The position numbers were made by a program, and so were the translations under genes. From contig DITE01000037.1 of assembly GCA_002422725.1 (NCBI GenBank), positions 1 through 29,593 on the forward strand: a stretch of 29,593 nt of DNA, read 5' to 3'. Each line of letters starts with the position of its first letter. Within the stretch, counting starts at the first letter, position 1. This stretch comes from Bacteroidales bacterium UBA6192. GTDB lineage: Bacteria > Bacteroidota > Bacteroidia > Bacteroidales > F082. Under the pieces are notes generated by a model. The model was not told the DNA's origin. It was given only the letters and a program-made list of their open reading frames with translations, and made no database searches. Of the stretch, positions 1 to 7,275 are shown piece by piece.

Positions 1-296
1 ACGGTTAAAGTTTTTCCGGCTTCAATCACGATGGATCTTGAAACAGGAATGAAACCAACAAAACTGGCTTCAATTTCAACTATTCCTGCAGGCACATCCA
101 CTATGGTAAACTTGCCATCGAAATCGGCCGACTGACCAATCAGAGTGCCCTTGATCAGCACATTGGCACCTGGCATTGACTCACCCGTGGACTTGTCGGT
201 AACCACCCCGGTAACCGTACCGGTTTGGCCATACACCACCGAAACTACAATCGTCAGAAAGACGACGGACATGAATTGTAAAATTAATTTACTCAT
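1..296 (-). CDS. TonB-dependent receptor, SusC-like, N-terminal part (cut by window edge)
   Basis: Only the first 98 codons are present; the gene runs off the left edge. The start is the ATG at 294-296. It begins MSKLILQF, continues with a hydrophobic stretch ending VVSVVYGQT (a signal peptide), then a carboxypeptidase-regulatory-like beta domain with the usual landmarks TGVVTDKSTGESMPGANV, IKGT, DFDGKFTI and PAGIVEIEASFVGF. This domain precedes the plug in SusC/RagA-type outer-membrane receptors, which import glycans or other large ligands with TonB. The barrel is not visible, so the substrate is unknown, and another carboxypeptidase-regulatory-domain protein is possible. The gene is divergent from a LacI-family regulator, a common arrangement for local control of uptake genes. 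Confidence 0.75.
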   Translation of the reverse strand, partial: MSKLILQFMSVVFLTIVVSVVYGQTGTVTGVVTDKSTGESMPGANVLIKGTLIGQSADFDGKFTIVDVPAGIVEIEASFVGFIPVSRSIVIEAGKTLT

Positions 297-451
297 ACTT
301 CATTCATTTTGCGATTTAGACTAGTGATTTTTATAAGACGATAATTTGTGTGCTTAGGTTGCTTTAAACTTTAAAATGAAAAAATGGTTATAACAAAATT
401 AAGAAAACATTACACAGTTAATTTATTAACACATGATTTTGCAATAAAAAT

Positions 452-465
452 AACCGCAATCGGTT
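452..465. promoter_or_regulatory. Inverted repeat, candidate operator
   Basis: AACCG-CAAT-CGGTT (452-456, 461-465) lies in the intergenic region between the divergent receptor gene and the LacI-type regulator. It is a plausible operator for that regulator, but it lacks the central CG step common in LacI-family operators. Confidence 0.35.
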
Positions 466-478
466 GAAATTTGTTCAA
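464..478. promoter_or_regulatory. Second inverted repeat, overlapping the first
   Basis: TTGAA-ATTTG-TTCAA (464-468, 474-478) shares two bases with the preceding repeat. The two form a compact palindromic cluster about 100 bases upstream of the regulator start at 574. Binding by the neighbouring regulator is inference. Confidence 0.3.
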
Positions 479-573
479 GAGCTACCAATGTTATAATATT
501 TTTTTCCTGAACAATCCTTTATATTGCCTTGTTTACGTATCTTTACCCCTATTTCCAACAGATTTTAAACACC

Positions 574-1584
574 ATGAAACGCCAGATAACAATTAAGGAT
601 ATCGCTATCAAGCTCGGTTTATCCACTTCAACAGTATCAAGGGCGCTAAAAGACCATCCCGATATCAGCCCAAAAACCCGCACTGCCGTTAAAGAACTGG
701 CTGCGCTGCTGGGCTACAGACCAAACAGAATTGCACTCAACCTGAGAAGTAACTCAACACGGACAATCGGGTTAATCATCCCTGAAATTGAACATTATTT
801 CTTTTCGGCCATCATCAACGGCATCGAAGAAATTGCCTACAAAAACGATTACAGTGTGATGGTTTTTCAATCCAACGAAACCTATCGCCGCGAGGTAAAT
901 AATACGCATGCTGTGCTGACAAACCGGGTTGATGGGGTGTTGGTTTCGTTTTCGAAAGAAACACAGGATTATTCGCATTTTATGAAACTTGTTGAAAACG
1001 AAATTCCAGTGGTGTTTTTCGACCGTGTTGTCGACGGTCTTCCCGCCGATCAGGTGGTGGCTGATGATTATCACGGTGCATTTATGGCCGTTAATCACCT
1101 GATAGAAAAGGGTTGTAAACGCATCGCGCATTTTTCGGCCCCCCAACATTTATTAATTGGTAAGAACAGATTGTCAGGTTATTATGATGCCTTGCTCAAA
1201 CACAATATGCCTATTGATGCCAACCTGGTTTTTCCTTCCGACACCTATGACGAAAGCAAGCGGATTGCCCTGAGTGTGCTGAAACTACCCAACAGACCTG
1301 ATGGTTTTTTTGCTGTTAACGATATGTCAGCAATCGCCATCATAAAAGCAGCCAAAGAACTCAATCTGCGTATCCCCGAAGACATCAAAGTGGTTGGTTT
1401 CGAAAACAGCAAATCAGCCGCCCTGTGTGAACCTGAGCTCACAACCGTTGATCAGTTTGGTTTCGAGCTAGGCCGCGAAGCCTGCCTGTTGCTACTGAAA
1501 CGTTTGAAAGAAAATAACCAATCGAACTTTAAACCTGAACGTAAGGTGATAAAGATGAAGTTGATTCAACGCAAATCAACCTAA
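574..1584 (+). CDS. LacI-family transcriptional regulator
   Basis: A 336-residue DNA-binding regulator. The N-terminal helix-turn-helix is clear: ITIKDIAIKLGLSTSTVSRAL with the recognition helix STSTVSRAL, then the hinge region GYRPNRIALNLRS. A periplasmic-binding-protein-like effector domain follows (TIGLIIPEIEHYFFSAIING near residues 65-85; DGVLVSF; VVFFDRV; GFENS near the end). Length is normal for the family. I prefer the ATG at 574, giving MKRQITIKDIA, over the in-frame ATG at 529, because family members begin a few residues before the ITIKDIA helix. A TATCTTTA element at 538-545 could be the -7 box. It probably controls the divergent receptor gene, responding to a sugar or sugar-derived ligand that the sequence does not reveal. 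Confidence 0.9.
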   Translation: MKRQITIKDIAIKLGLSTSTVSRALKDHPDISPKTRTAVKELAALLGYRPNRIALNLRSNSTRTIGLIIPEIEHYFFSAIINGIEEIAYKNDYSVMVFQSNETYRREVNNTHAVLTNRVDGVLVSFSKETQDYSHFMKLVENEIPVVFFDRVVDGLPADQVVADDYHGAFMAVNHLIEKGCKRIAHFSAPQHLLIGKNRLSGYYDALLKHNMPIDANLVFPSDTYDESKRIALSVLKLPNRPDGFFAVNDMSAIAIIKAAKELNLRIPEDIKVVGFENSKSAALCEPELTTVDQFGFELGREACLLLLKRLKENNQSNFKPERKVIKMKLIQRKST

Positions 1585-1624
1585 AGTTTGCCCATTCCAA
1601 GGAACACAGCTTAACATTTCCAGC

Positions 1625-2530
1625 ATGTATCCACACCAGTCATTCTCCGCCAAAATCATGTTGTTTGGCGAATATACCGTCATTTGCGGTTCAATGGCAC
1701 TGATGATGCCTTTCGACAGGTTTGCCGGAATGTGGAAAACATATGATTCTGATTCACAGCACCCATCAATACCTTTCCTGAGGCTTTTTTATGAATACCT
1801 GAAGGATCATGATGACATAGCAGCAGTGCTTGATATTGAACGACTAAGGCATGATATGGAGCACGGACTTGTATTTGATTCAGATATCCCGATAGGATAT
1901 GGGGTTGGTAGCTCTGGCGCACTGGTAGCAGCGACCTATAGCCGTTATGCCAGCAATCAGGTTGACGACATTCAGCAATTGAGAAAGATTTTTTCCGCCA
2001 TGGAATCCTTCTTTCATGGCCAAAGCTCGGGCCTTGATCCACTGTGTATTTATGTTCAAAAGCCCATGCTCGTTAAATCCGATGGACATATACAGCCTAT
2101 GAATTATTTGCCTAACCTTAGTAAAGCGGGCATGAGTATGTTTCTGGCCGACACAGAGAGTATCGGAATGACGGAACCTCTTGTCAGTTTCTTCAGGGAT
2201 CGGCTTAAACATTACACCTTCTTCCGACGCCTTAACAATGAACTGATTCCAGCTACTAACAAGGCAATCAGCGCCTTACTTAATGAGGATCAGGTAACAT
2301 TTTATGAAAGCCTGAGAACAATTTCTGATTTTCAGATCAGGTATCTTACCCCCATGATTCCTGTCAACATGCGACCCATCTGGCAGGCAGGTCTTGACAC
2401 CGATGGTTACACCATGAAACTTTGTGGTTCGGGCGGGGGCGGCTATTTATTGGGGTTTTCGAAAAACATGGCAGCTACGGAATCCTATCTGCTTAACCAC
2501 TTTCCAGCCTTTAAATGGCTTGCAATGTAG
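1625..2530 (+). CDS. GHMP kinase, mevalonate-kinase-like
   Basis: A 301-residue GHMP-superfamily small-molecule kinase. Visible motifs are the N-terminal SAKIMLFGEYTVICGS strand-loop, the ATP-binding loop IPIGYGVGSSGALVAATY at about residues 88-105, the FHGQSSGLDPLCIY segment carrying the likely catalytic Asp, and the C-terminal glycine-rich motif LCGSGGGGYLLGF. The overall pattern resembles the short mevalonate-kinase-like proteins of Bacteroidota, which would phosphorylate mevalonate for isoprenoid synthesis. However, no other mevalonate-pathway gene is in the window, so another GHMP substrate is possible. It starts 40 bases after the LacI-type gene with no obvious promoter or terminator between, so the two may be cotranscribed. 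Confidence 0.75.
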   Translation: MYPHQSFSAKIMLFGEYTVICGSMALMMPFDRFAGMWKTYDSDSQHPSIPFLRLFYEYLKDHDDIAAVLDIERLRHDMEHGLVFDSDIPIGYGVGSSGALVAATYSRYASNQVDDIQQLRKIFSAMESFFHGQSSGLDPLCIYVQKPMLVKSDGHIQPMNYLPNLSKAGMSMFLADTESIGMTEPLVSFFRDRLKHYTFFRRLNNELIPATNKAISALLNEDQVTFYESLRTISDFQIRYLTPMIPVNMRPIWQAGLDTDGYTMKLCGSGGGGYLLGFSKNMAATESYLLNHFPAFKWLAM

Positions 2531-2580
2531 CCTCCATTCTTCTGATGTTAACAATCTTACACAGTACTTTGTAAACATAT

Positions 2581-2588
2581 TATCTTTG
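2581..2588 (+). promoter_or_regulatory. Bacteroidota -7 element before adenine deaminase
   Basis: TATCTTTG matches TAnnTTTG exactly and ends 17 bases before the ATG at 2606, implying a very short leader. No good TTTG is seen at the -33 position. Confidence 0.5.
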
Positions 2589-2605
2589 TCGCAAACGAAT
2601 TGAAG

Positions 2606-4258
2606 ATGCATACACAACAACGACACGAAATACAAGGCCAGATAGTAGACCTTATCGGCATGGAAATTTTCCCCGGCACGGTGGTCACTGAGAATGGACT
2701 TATCACCGAAATCCGAAGAGAGTCTACAAGCTCAATTCAATATATTTTGCCTGGTTTGATTGATGCACATGTCCATATTGAAAGCTCGATGCTGGTACCT
2801 TCGGAGTTTGCCCGCCTGGCCGTAGTGCATGGCACCGTGGCCACAGTTTCCGATCCGCACGAAATTGCCAACGTACTGGGGGTGGCAGGAATAGATTATA
2901 TGATTGATAACGGGAATAAGGTTCCCTTTAAGTTTTATTTTGGGGCATCGAGTTGTGTGCCCGCCACAGGTTTTGAAACAGCCGGAGCCACCCTTGGCCC
3001 TCAAGAGATTGACCTTTTGCTTCAAAGGCCGGAGATAAAATACTTATCTGAAGTGATGAATTATCCGGGTGTATTGTTCAAAGACCCTGGAGTAATGGAA
3101 AAAATCAGACTGGCAAAACATTACAACAAACCCATTGATGGTCATGCTCCCGGGCTCCGGGATAAGGATGCCGAAGCCTATATCAAAGCCGGAATCACTA
3201 CCGATCATGAATGCTTTACGATGGAAGAGGCACTCGACAAAATTCAATATGGCATGAAGATACAGATACGCGAAGGGAGTGCTGCCAAAAATTTCGATGC
3301 CCTGATTGGACTTCTTGACAATCATGCTGACATGGTGCTTTTTTGCAGCGACGATAAACATCCCAACGACCTGGTAAAAGGTCATATCAATCTGTTGGTG
3401 AAAAAGGCCATCGGCTTGGGTTACGATCCCCTTAAAGTGCTCAGAAGCTGCATTGTTAATCCTGTTAAGCATTATCGTCTGGAAGTTGGTTTATTGCAGC
3501 TAGGCGATCCGGCCGATTTTATCGTGGTGGATAACCTGAAGGATTTCAATATATTGAAAACCTGTATCAACGGACAGCTTGTGGCTGAAAACGGCAATTC
3601 ATTTATCAAAACGGTCAATTCATCGGCTCCCAACGCCTTTGTGGCCGAAGCCATTACAGCCGAACAACTTAAAATTCATGCTTCAGGTTCCATGATCAGG
3701 GTGATTGAGGCTTTGGAAGGCCAGCTGATTACCGGCTCCCAATTGATGAGTCCAAAGATTGTCGACGGATTTCTGGTTTCAGACACCTCGCGCGACATGC
3801 TTAAGTTAGTCGTTTACAATAGGTACCGCCCTGCTAAACCAGCCGTTGCCTTCATCCGAAACTTTGGATTAAAACAGGGCGCTATTGCTTCAACAGTTGC
3901 CCACGACAGCCACAATGTTATTGCATTAGGGGTTGAAGATGAGGACATCGTCAGCGCTATAAATTTGTTGGTTGAGTCAAAAGGCGGTATATCCGTTGCC
4001 GGGCCGGGAGTAAATCATGTGCTGCCCCTGCCTGTCGCCGGTTTGATGTCGAACAGCGATGGATATAAGATTGCACGCGACTACGAAATCATCGATTCAT
4101 TGGCAAAGAGTCTGGGCTCAGACCTGCATGCACCCTATATGACACTTTCCTTCATGGCATTGCTGGTAATCCCCCAGCTTAAACTAAGTGATCTGGGTCT
4201 GTTCGATGGCAAAACATTCTCATTTACAGAGCTGGAGGTAGGCACGAAAATTGGTTGA
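2606..4258 (+). CDS. ade: Adenine deaminase
   Basis: A 550-residue metal-dependent amidohydrolase that converts adenine to hypoxanthine and ammonia in purine salvage, in the cytoplasm. The metal-binding DAHVHIESSM is at about residues 53-62 and is followed by HGTVATVSDPHEIANVLG, GHAPGLRDKD, AGITTDHEC and FCSDDKHPNDL, the ordered signature of the AdeC/Ade family. The C-terminal half (VAHDSHNVIALG, GGISVAGPG, LPVAGLMS) is also typical. Length is close to the roughly 550-580 residues usual for the family. The ATG at 2606 is preferred over the TTG at 2600 because it lies properly downstream of the TATCTTTG element. It is separated from the upstream kinase by 75 bases and has its own promoter element. 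Confidence 0.93.
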   Translation: MHTQQRHEIQGQIVDLIGMEIFPGTVVTENGLITEIRRESTSSIQYILPGLIDAHVHIESSMLVPSEFARLAVVHGTVATVSDPHEIANVLGVAGIDYMIDNGNKVPFKFYFGASSCVPATGFETAGATLGPQEIDLLLQRPEIKYLSEVMNYPGVLFKDPGVMEKIRLAKHYNKPIDGHAPGLRDKDAEAYIKAGITTDHECFTMEEALDKIQYGMKIQIREGSAAKNFDALIGLLDNHADMVLFCSDDKHPNDLVKGHINLLVKKAIGLGYDPLKVLRSCIVNPVKHYRLEVGLLQLGDPADFIVVDNLKDFNILKTCINGQLVAENGNSFIKTVNSSAPNAFVAEAITAEQLKIHASGSMIRVIEALEGQLITGSQLMSPKIVDGFLVSDTSRDMLKLVVYNRYRPAKPAVAFIRNFGLKQGAIASTVAHDSHNVIALGVEDEDIVSAINLLVESKGGISVAGPGVNHVLPLPVAGLMSNSDGYKIARDYEIIDSLAKSLGSDLHAPYMTLSFMALLVIPQLKLSDLGLFDGKTFSFTELEVGTKIG

Positions 4259-4358
4259 CGACTTGCTCAAATGAGATGTTTGTTAATTTAGACCGATTTC
4301 ATATAAGCCCATTTTCGAAAGAAAGGCATTTTTTAGTGTTAAAGTATTCACAATTCTT

Positions 4359-4366
4359 TATTTTTG
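4359..4366 (+). promoter_or_regulatory. -7 element before the ArsR-type gene
   Basis: TATTTTTG matches TAnnTTTG and lies 11 bases before the ATG at 4378. This supports the short form of the ArsR-type protein rather than a start further upstream. Confidence 0.4.
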
Positions 4367-4377
4367 TAAAAAAAAAG

Positions 4378-4680
4378 ATGATGGAATCCCGCGAACTCAG
4401 TGCGCAGAAATTAGAAAGAATGGCAGGCCGAATGCGTGCCATAGCGCATCCTATGCGTATTGCCATCATTGAAATGCTTACTGAAAAACCCATGCTGAGT
4501 GTCACAACGATTTACCAGAATCTTGACATTGAACAGGCTGCGGCATCGCACCACCTCAATATCATGAAGAATCACGGGATATTGAAATCGAAACGCGAAG
4601 GGAAGAAGATTTTTTATTCATTGGAAAACACCACTTTGTCGGACATTATCAAGTGTCTGGGTCATTGCAAAGATTGCTAA
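4378..4680 (+). CDS. ArsR/SmtB-family winged-helix repressor
   Basis: About 100 residues, beginning MMESRELSAQKL. The winged helix-turn-helix runs from AIAHPMRIAIIEMLTEKPMLSV through IEQAAASHHLNIMKNHGIL (recognition helix) to the wing SKREGKKIFYSLE. It ends CLGHCKDC, three cysteines and a histidine in the last eight residues, while the ELCVCDL-type site of helix alpha-3 is absent. A C-terminal metal- or thiol-sensing site is therefore plausible but is inference. An in-frame ATG at 4255 would add 41 residues, but those residues look unlike the family and would cover the -7 element, so I reject it. No efflux pump or metal-resistance gene is adjacent, so its target is unknown. Confidence 0.85.
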   Translation: MMESRELSAQKLERMAGRMRAIAHPMRIAIIEMLTEKPMLSVTTIYQNLDIEQAAASHHLNIMKNHGILKSKREGKKIFYSLENTTLSDIIKCLGHCKDC

Positions 4681-4778
4681 AAAGGTTCAAAAATCAAGGA
4701 GATATACTTCCAGCGTTCCTCAAAATCTTTAGTTGGGTTTCAGAACCGTGAGTTACAAACAAATTTTAAATACACATA

Positions 4779-4795
4779 CGACCCCGCCGGGGTCG
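4779..4795 (+). repeat. GACCCC/GGGGTC hairpin repeat, copy 1
   Basis: CGACCCCGCCGGGGTCG, a perfect inverted repeat preceded by ACATA. It is the first of six related palindromes in this gap, in the orientation where ACAT-like flanks precede GACCCC. Confidence 0.85.
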
Positions 4796-4828
4796 AAGAC
4801 ATATCTCTTGTCGCTTTTTATATACATT

Positions 4829-4845
4829 TGACCCCTCCGGGGTCA
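4829..4845 (+). repeat. GACCCC/GGGGTC hairpin repeat, copy 2
   Basis: TGACCCCTCCGGGGTCA, preceded by TATACATT. Same orientation as copy 1, with TCC in the centre. Confidence 0.85.
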
Positions 4846-4910
4846 TTAACCCGTTTTTCAAGAGAATCTGCCTGAACATAACCCGACCTTTTTGAAGGTA
4901 AAATGTGTAA

Positions 4911-4962
4911 AGATATTTGTTAATGAAGTTGCAGGCAATACATATGTGACCCCTCTGGGGTT
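4911..4962 (+). repeat. Longer repeat unit with hairpin copy 3
   Basis: AGATATTTGTTAATGAA (4911-4927) is followed after about 20 bases by GACCCCTCTGGGGTT (4948-4962), a palindrome with mismatches. The same leading 17-mer recurs at 5159, so the mobile or duplicated unit is longer than the hairpin. Confidence 0.75.
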
Positions 4963-5158
4963 AGCCTTTCACCTCCCTTAAAATGACGACCACATGCATG
5001 GCATTTGTATCGTTGTTTACCATTGCGAACACCATTTTTTGTCACAATTGGACTATTGCTATAAAAGCACTTTTTTTATTCATAACCTTTCAAATGACGC
5101 AAAACTAAATGTAGTATGAATTACAGCGAATCTTAGCCTCCAAAATGTCTATTATGCC

Positions 5159-5207
5159 AGATATTTGTTAATGAAATTTTCTATGCACATGCGACCCCGC
5201 CGGGGTC
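5159..5207 (+). repeat. Longer repeat unit with hairpin copy 4
   Basis: The 17-mer AGATATTTGTTAATGAA (5159-5175) recurs exactly, then GACCCCGCCGGGGTC at 5193-5207, preceded by CACATGC. Same orientation as copies 1-3. Confidence 0.8.
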
Positions 5208-5245
5208 AATATCCGGTTAACTACCAATTTTCCAAGCAATTAACC

Positions 5246-5260
5246 GGCCCCGGAGGGGTC
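5246..5260 (-). repeat. GACCCC/GGGGTC hairpin repeat, copy 5 (inverted)
   Basis: GGCCCCGGAGGGGTC followed by GCATGT, the reverse complement of the ACATGC flank of copy 4. It is therefore in the opposite orientation to copies 1-4 and faces copy 4 across about 40 bases. Confidence 0.8.
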
Positions 5261-5295
5261 GCATGTTTATAGATTCAAGGCAATGATACAATCCC

Positions 5296-5310
5296 GACCC
5301 CAGCGGGGTC
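5296..5310 (-). repeat. GACCCC/GGGGTC hairpin repeat, copy 6 (inverted)
   Basis: GACCCCAGCGGGGTC followed by GCATGTG, so in the same inverted orientation as copy 5. Confidence 0.8.
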
Positions 5311-5405
5311 GCATGTGTTTGAAAAGCCAATTTCAGTTATGTCATTTCCTGACCAAACCTAAGCCAACGATATGCTGCATCATGATATGAAGTTTAAGCT
5401 GATTA

Positions 5406-5430
5406 GCCCAAATCATATAACAGTTTGGGC
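5406..5430 (-). terminator. Possible terminator hairpin after the Ig-domain lipoprotein
   Basis: GCCCAAA (5406-5412) and TTTGGGC (5424-5430) form a perfect 7-bp stem with an 11-base loop, 36 bases past the stop codon of the minus-strand gene. No clear U-run follows, so termination is uncertain. Confidence 0.4.
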
Positions 5431-5465
5431 ACATTGTGGTGGGTTTAATGATTGTTTGGTTGTGT

Positions 5466-7250
5466 CTATTCCAGCAGCCAGCTTTCCTCAAAATCCCAGT
5501 TGGCTCTGATTTCCAATTCTTTTTTAAAGAATAAAACCTTTTCTGGTTGAATACCCTTCAGGTAATTGCCTGTGTCCCATCGTTTGTTGTTGTTACGATC
5601 GTAGATGGCTTTCAGCCTATATTTACCTGGCTGGAGGTTTTCCATTTGAATTGTTTGTTCCTTTGAAAGATAATACTCTCTGACAACAACATCTTTACTT
5701 CCAAGTAACTGAAGAATTATATGGGGTTCACTTTCAAATTCAAGTTTAAGAAACAGGTTGCCATAATCAGTCAGGGCCGGCACTTTAAACGACAATCGGA
5801 TGGTATCGTTCCATAAACCATTCAGGCCCAGAAAGCAAGAATCTGGTATCTGAAGGCTGTAGCTGCTTTCGGTTTCAAAATTATGTGCCAGCTTGTAAAC
5901 GAGCCCGATACTATCGTGTTTTTCAAACTGCAGTGTTCTGAAAGTCGTGTCGGCATTGGTGATTATTCTGGCCGAATCACGATCGCGTAACAAGGTTACG
6001 GGATAATCAAATGTAAACTTCAATGCCTCATTTATTTCAAGGCGGCGACCAGTAGTATTGGTGGTATAGTTTAGAAAATCTCCTTTTTTATCACTTTCTT
6101 TTGGAATGATGCGGCGAGCCTGAGCTGCCTGACGTGGCTTGAGTGAAATATGAAGCGTGTCGTTCAGCAAGGTGTCTTGTTGAATACTCAGGTGGATTGA
6201 GTCGAGCACATTTTGTCTGAAATACCAAAGCAGCGTATCGCTGTTTGCACTGAAAAAAGGCATAAGATCGAATGAATCGGGAAGAGGCTGCAATGATTCA
6301 ATACTAATGTCGCGTGCATTTTGCCTGAATGCAAAACGAAGCAGTCCGGGCTTCACAATTTCGGCTCTGAGTAATTTCTGTGTTGAATCAGTTTCCTGGA
6401 ACAAGGCAAGCCGGAGTTTGACTGTTTCCGGAATTGTATCAATAATTGCAGATACTGAATCTGCTATCGCATTAACTGTTTTAACTTTACTGATTGAATC
6501 AGGCTTTAAAACACTATCCAATATTGGTGGTTTGACATAGATTGGTCTTACCAGGGTATCTGAAAAGGCGATCATTTCGCCCGGCATATCGTAAATGAAA
6601 TTGCTGTTCAAATCCGATAAAACAAACATCTTGAAAGCATCATCTTTCAGGTTTTGAAACCTGAAAGCACCCAATTTATTTGTTCTGGCTACATAATAAG
6701 GCTTTACCAGATAAGGCAGAGAATCCACAGGAATGGTGTCATTGTTCAGGAGGTAAAGCAAAACATAGGCGTTTTCAGCAGCTTTCAGGTCAAAAGCGTT
6801 ATAAACTTGTCCTTTCAGCGACATAGAATCGAGCACCGAACCTGTTGAAAAAACAAAAGTATAACCCGAAAGGGGATTGTTTTCTGTAAGGTCAACAATA
6901 GCCTCCCCAAAAAAGACGGTGTAAGTGGTCGAAGGCATTAATTCGTCTTCAAACCGCACAGTCAAAGTCTTACCCCTTAGTCTGAATTCCGGATTTGTAG
7001 CAGGAGGTGGTGATATGAGAACCTGCTCATTAATTTTATCCAGTTTCACGAACTCATTAAATGTTATTGAGATCGATTTTCCCTGAACATTAACAGAAAA
7101 ATTGGCCGGAACCGAGCTCACCGCTTCAGGCGGCACTTCGTCTTTCAATCCTCCGGTTGGCATTACCGGATTCGCACAGCGTATCAAAACCAGCAATATA
7201 GCCAGAAAGGTGAGCCAAAAAGTCAAGCTGTTCGTTGCAAACTTTACCAT
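5466..7250 (-). CDS. Ig-like (SbsA-type) domain outer-surface lipoprotein
   Basis: 594 residues. The N-terminus MVKFATNSLTFWLTFLAILLVLIRC is a lipoprotein signal with Cys as the likely lipidated residue, although the Arg just before it makes the lipobox atypical. The mature start, CANPVMPTGGLKDEVPPE, is the conserved opening of a common Bacteroidota family, followed by a Big_5/SbsA Ig-like domain (SITFNEFVKLDKINEQVLISPPP, LTVRFEDELMPSTTYTVFFG) over roughly residues 50-130. The C-terminal part is less recognisable and ends near a YDRNNNKRWDTGNYLKG stretch resembling a prealbumin-like fold. The ATG at 7250 is chosen over an in-frame TTG at 7265 because the signal peptide fits better. It starts 25 bases after the tonB-like gene, so they probably form an operon. 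Its role is unknown. Confidence 0.8.
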   Translation of the reverse strand: MVKFATNSLTFWLTFLAILLVLIRCANPVMPTGGLKDEVPPEAVSSVPANFSVNVQGKSISITFNEFVKLDKINEQVLISPPPATNPEFRLRGKTLTVRFEDELMPSTTYTVFFGEAIVDLTENNPLSGYTFVFSTGSVLDSMSLKGQVYNAFDLKAAENAYVLLYLLNNDTIPVDSLPYLVKPYYVARTNKLGAFRFQNLKDDAFKMFVLSDLNSNFIYDMPGEMIAFSDTLVRPIYVKPPILDSVLKPDSISKVKTVNAIADSVSAIIDTIPETVKLRLALFQETDSTQKLLRAEIVKPGLLRFAFRQNARDISIESLQPLPDSFDLMPFFSANSDTLLWYFRQNVLDSIHLSIQQDTLLNDTLHISLKPRQAAQARRIIPKESDKKGDFLNYTTNTTGRRLEINEALKFTFDYPVTLLRDRDSARIITNADTTFRTLQFEKHDSIGLVYKLAHNFETESSYSLQIPDSCFLGLNGLWNDTIRLSFKVPALTDYGNLFLKLEFESEPHIILQLLGSKDVVVREYYLSKEQTIQMENLQPGKYRLKAIYDRNNNKRWDTGNYLKGIQPEKVLFFKKELEIRANWDFEESWLLE

Positions 7251-7275
7251 GCTGCAAAGATGCAAAATTTCGCGA

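Larger units (their letters stand above)
4681..5465. other. Gene-poor region with a hairpin repeat cluster
   Basis: 785 bases without a convincing gene, between the ArsR-type gene and the convergent Ig-domain lipoprotein. It carries six copies of a GACCCC..GGGGTC palindrome in two orientations, a 17-base direct repeat associated with two of them, and a hairpin near the lipoprotein stop. One 41-codon minus-strand frame (5083 to 4961) is broken by a TGA and is not accepted as a gene. Confidence 0.8.

Noticed and set aside
4255..4377. N-terminal extension of the ArsR-type protein
   Set aside because: Adds 41 residues unlike the family, overlaps the ade stop codon and covers a TATTTTTG -7 element.
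4779..5310. CRISPR array
   Set aside because: The palindromes are in both orientations and irregularly spaced, with no constant-length spacers and no cas genes nearby.
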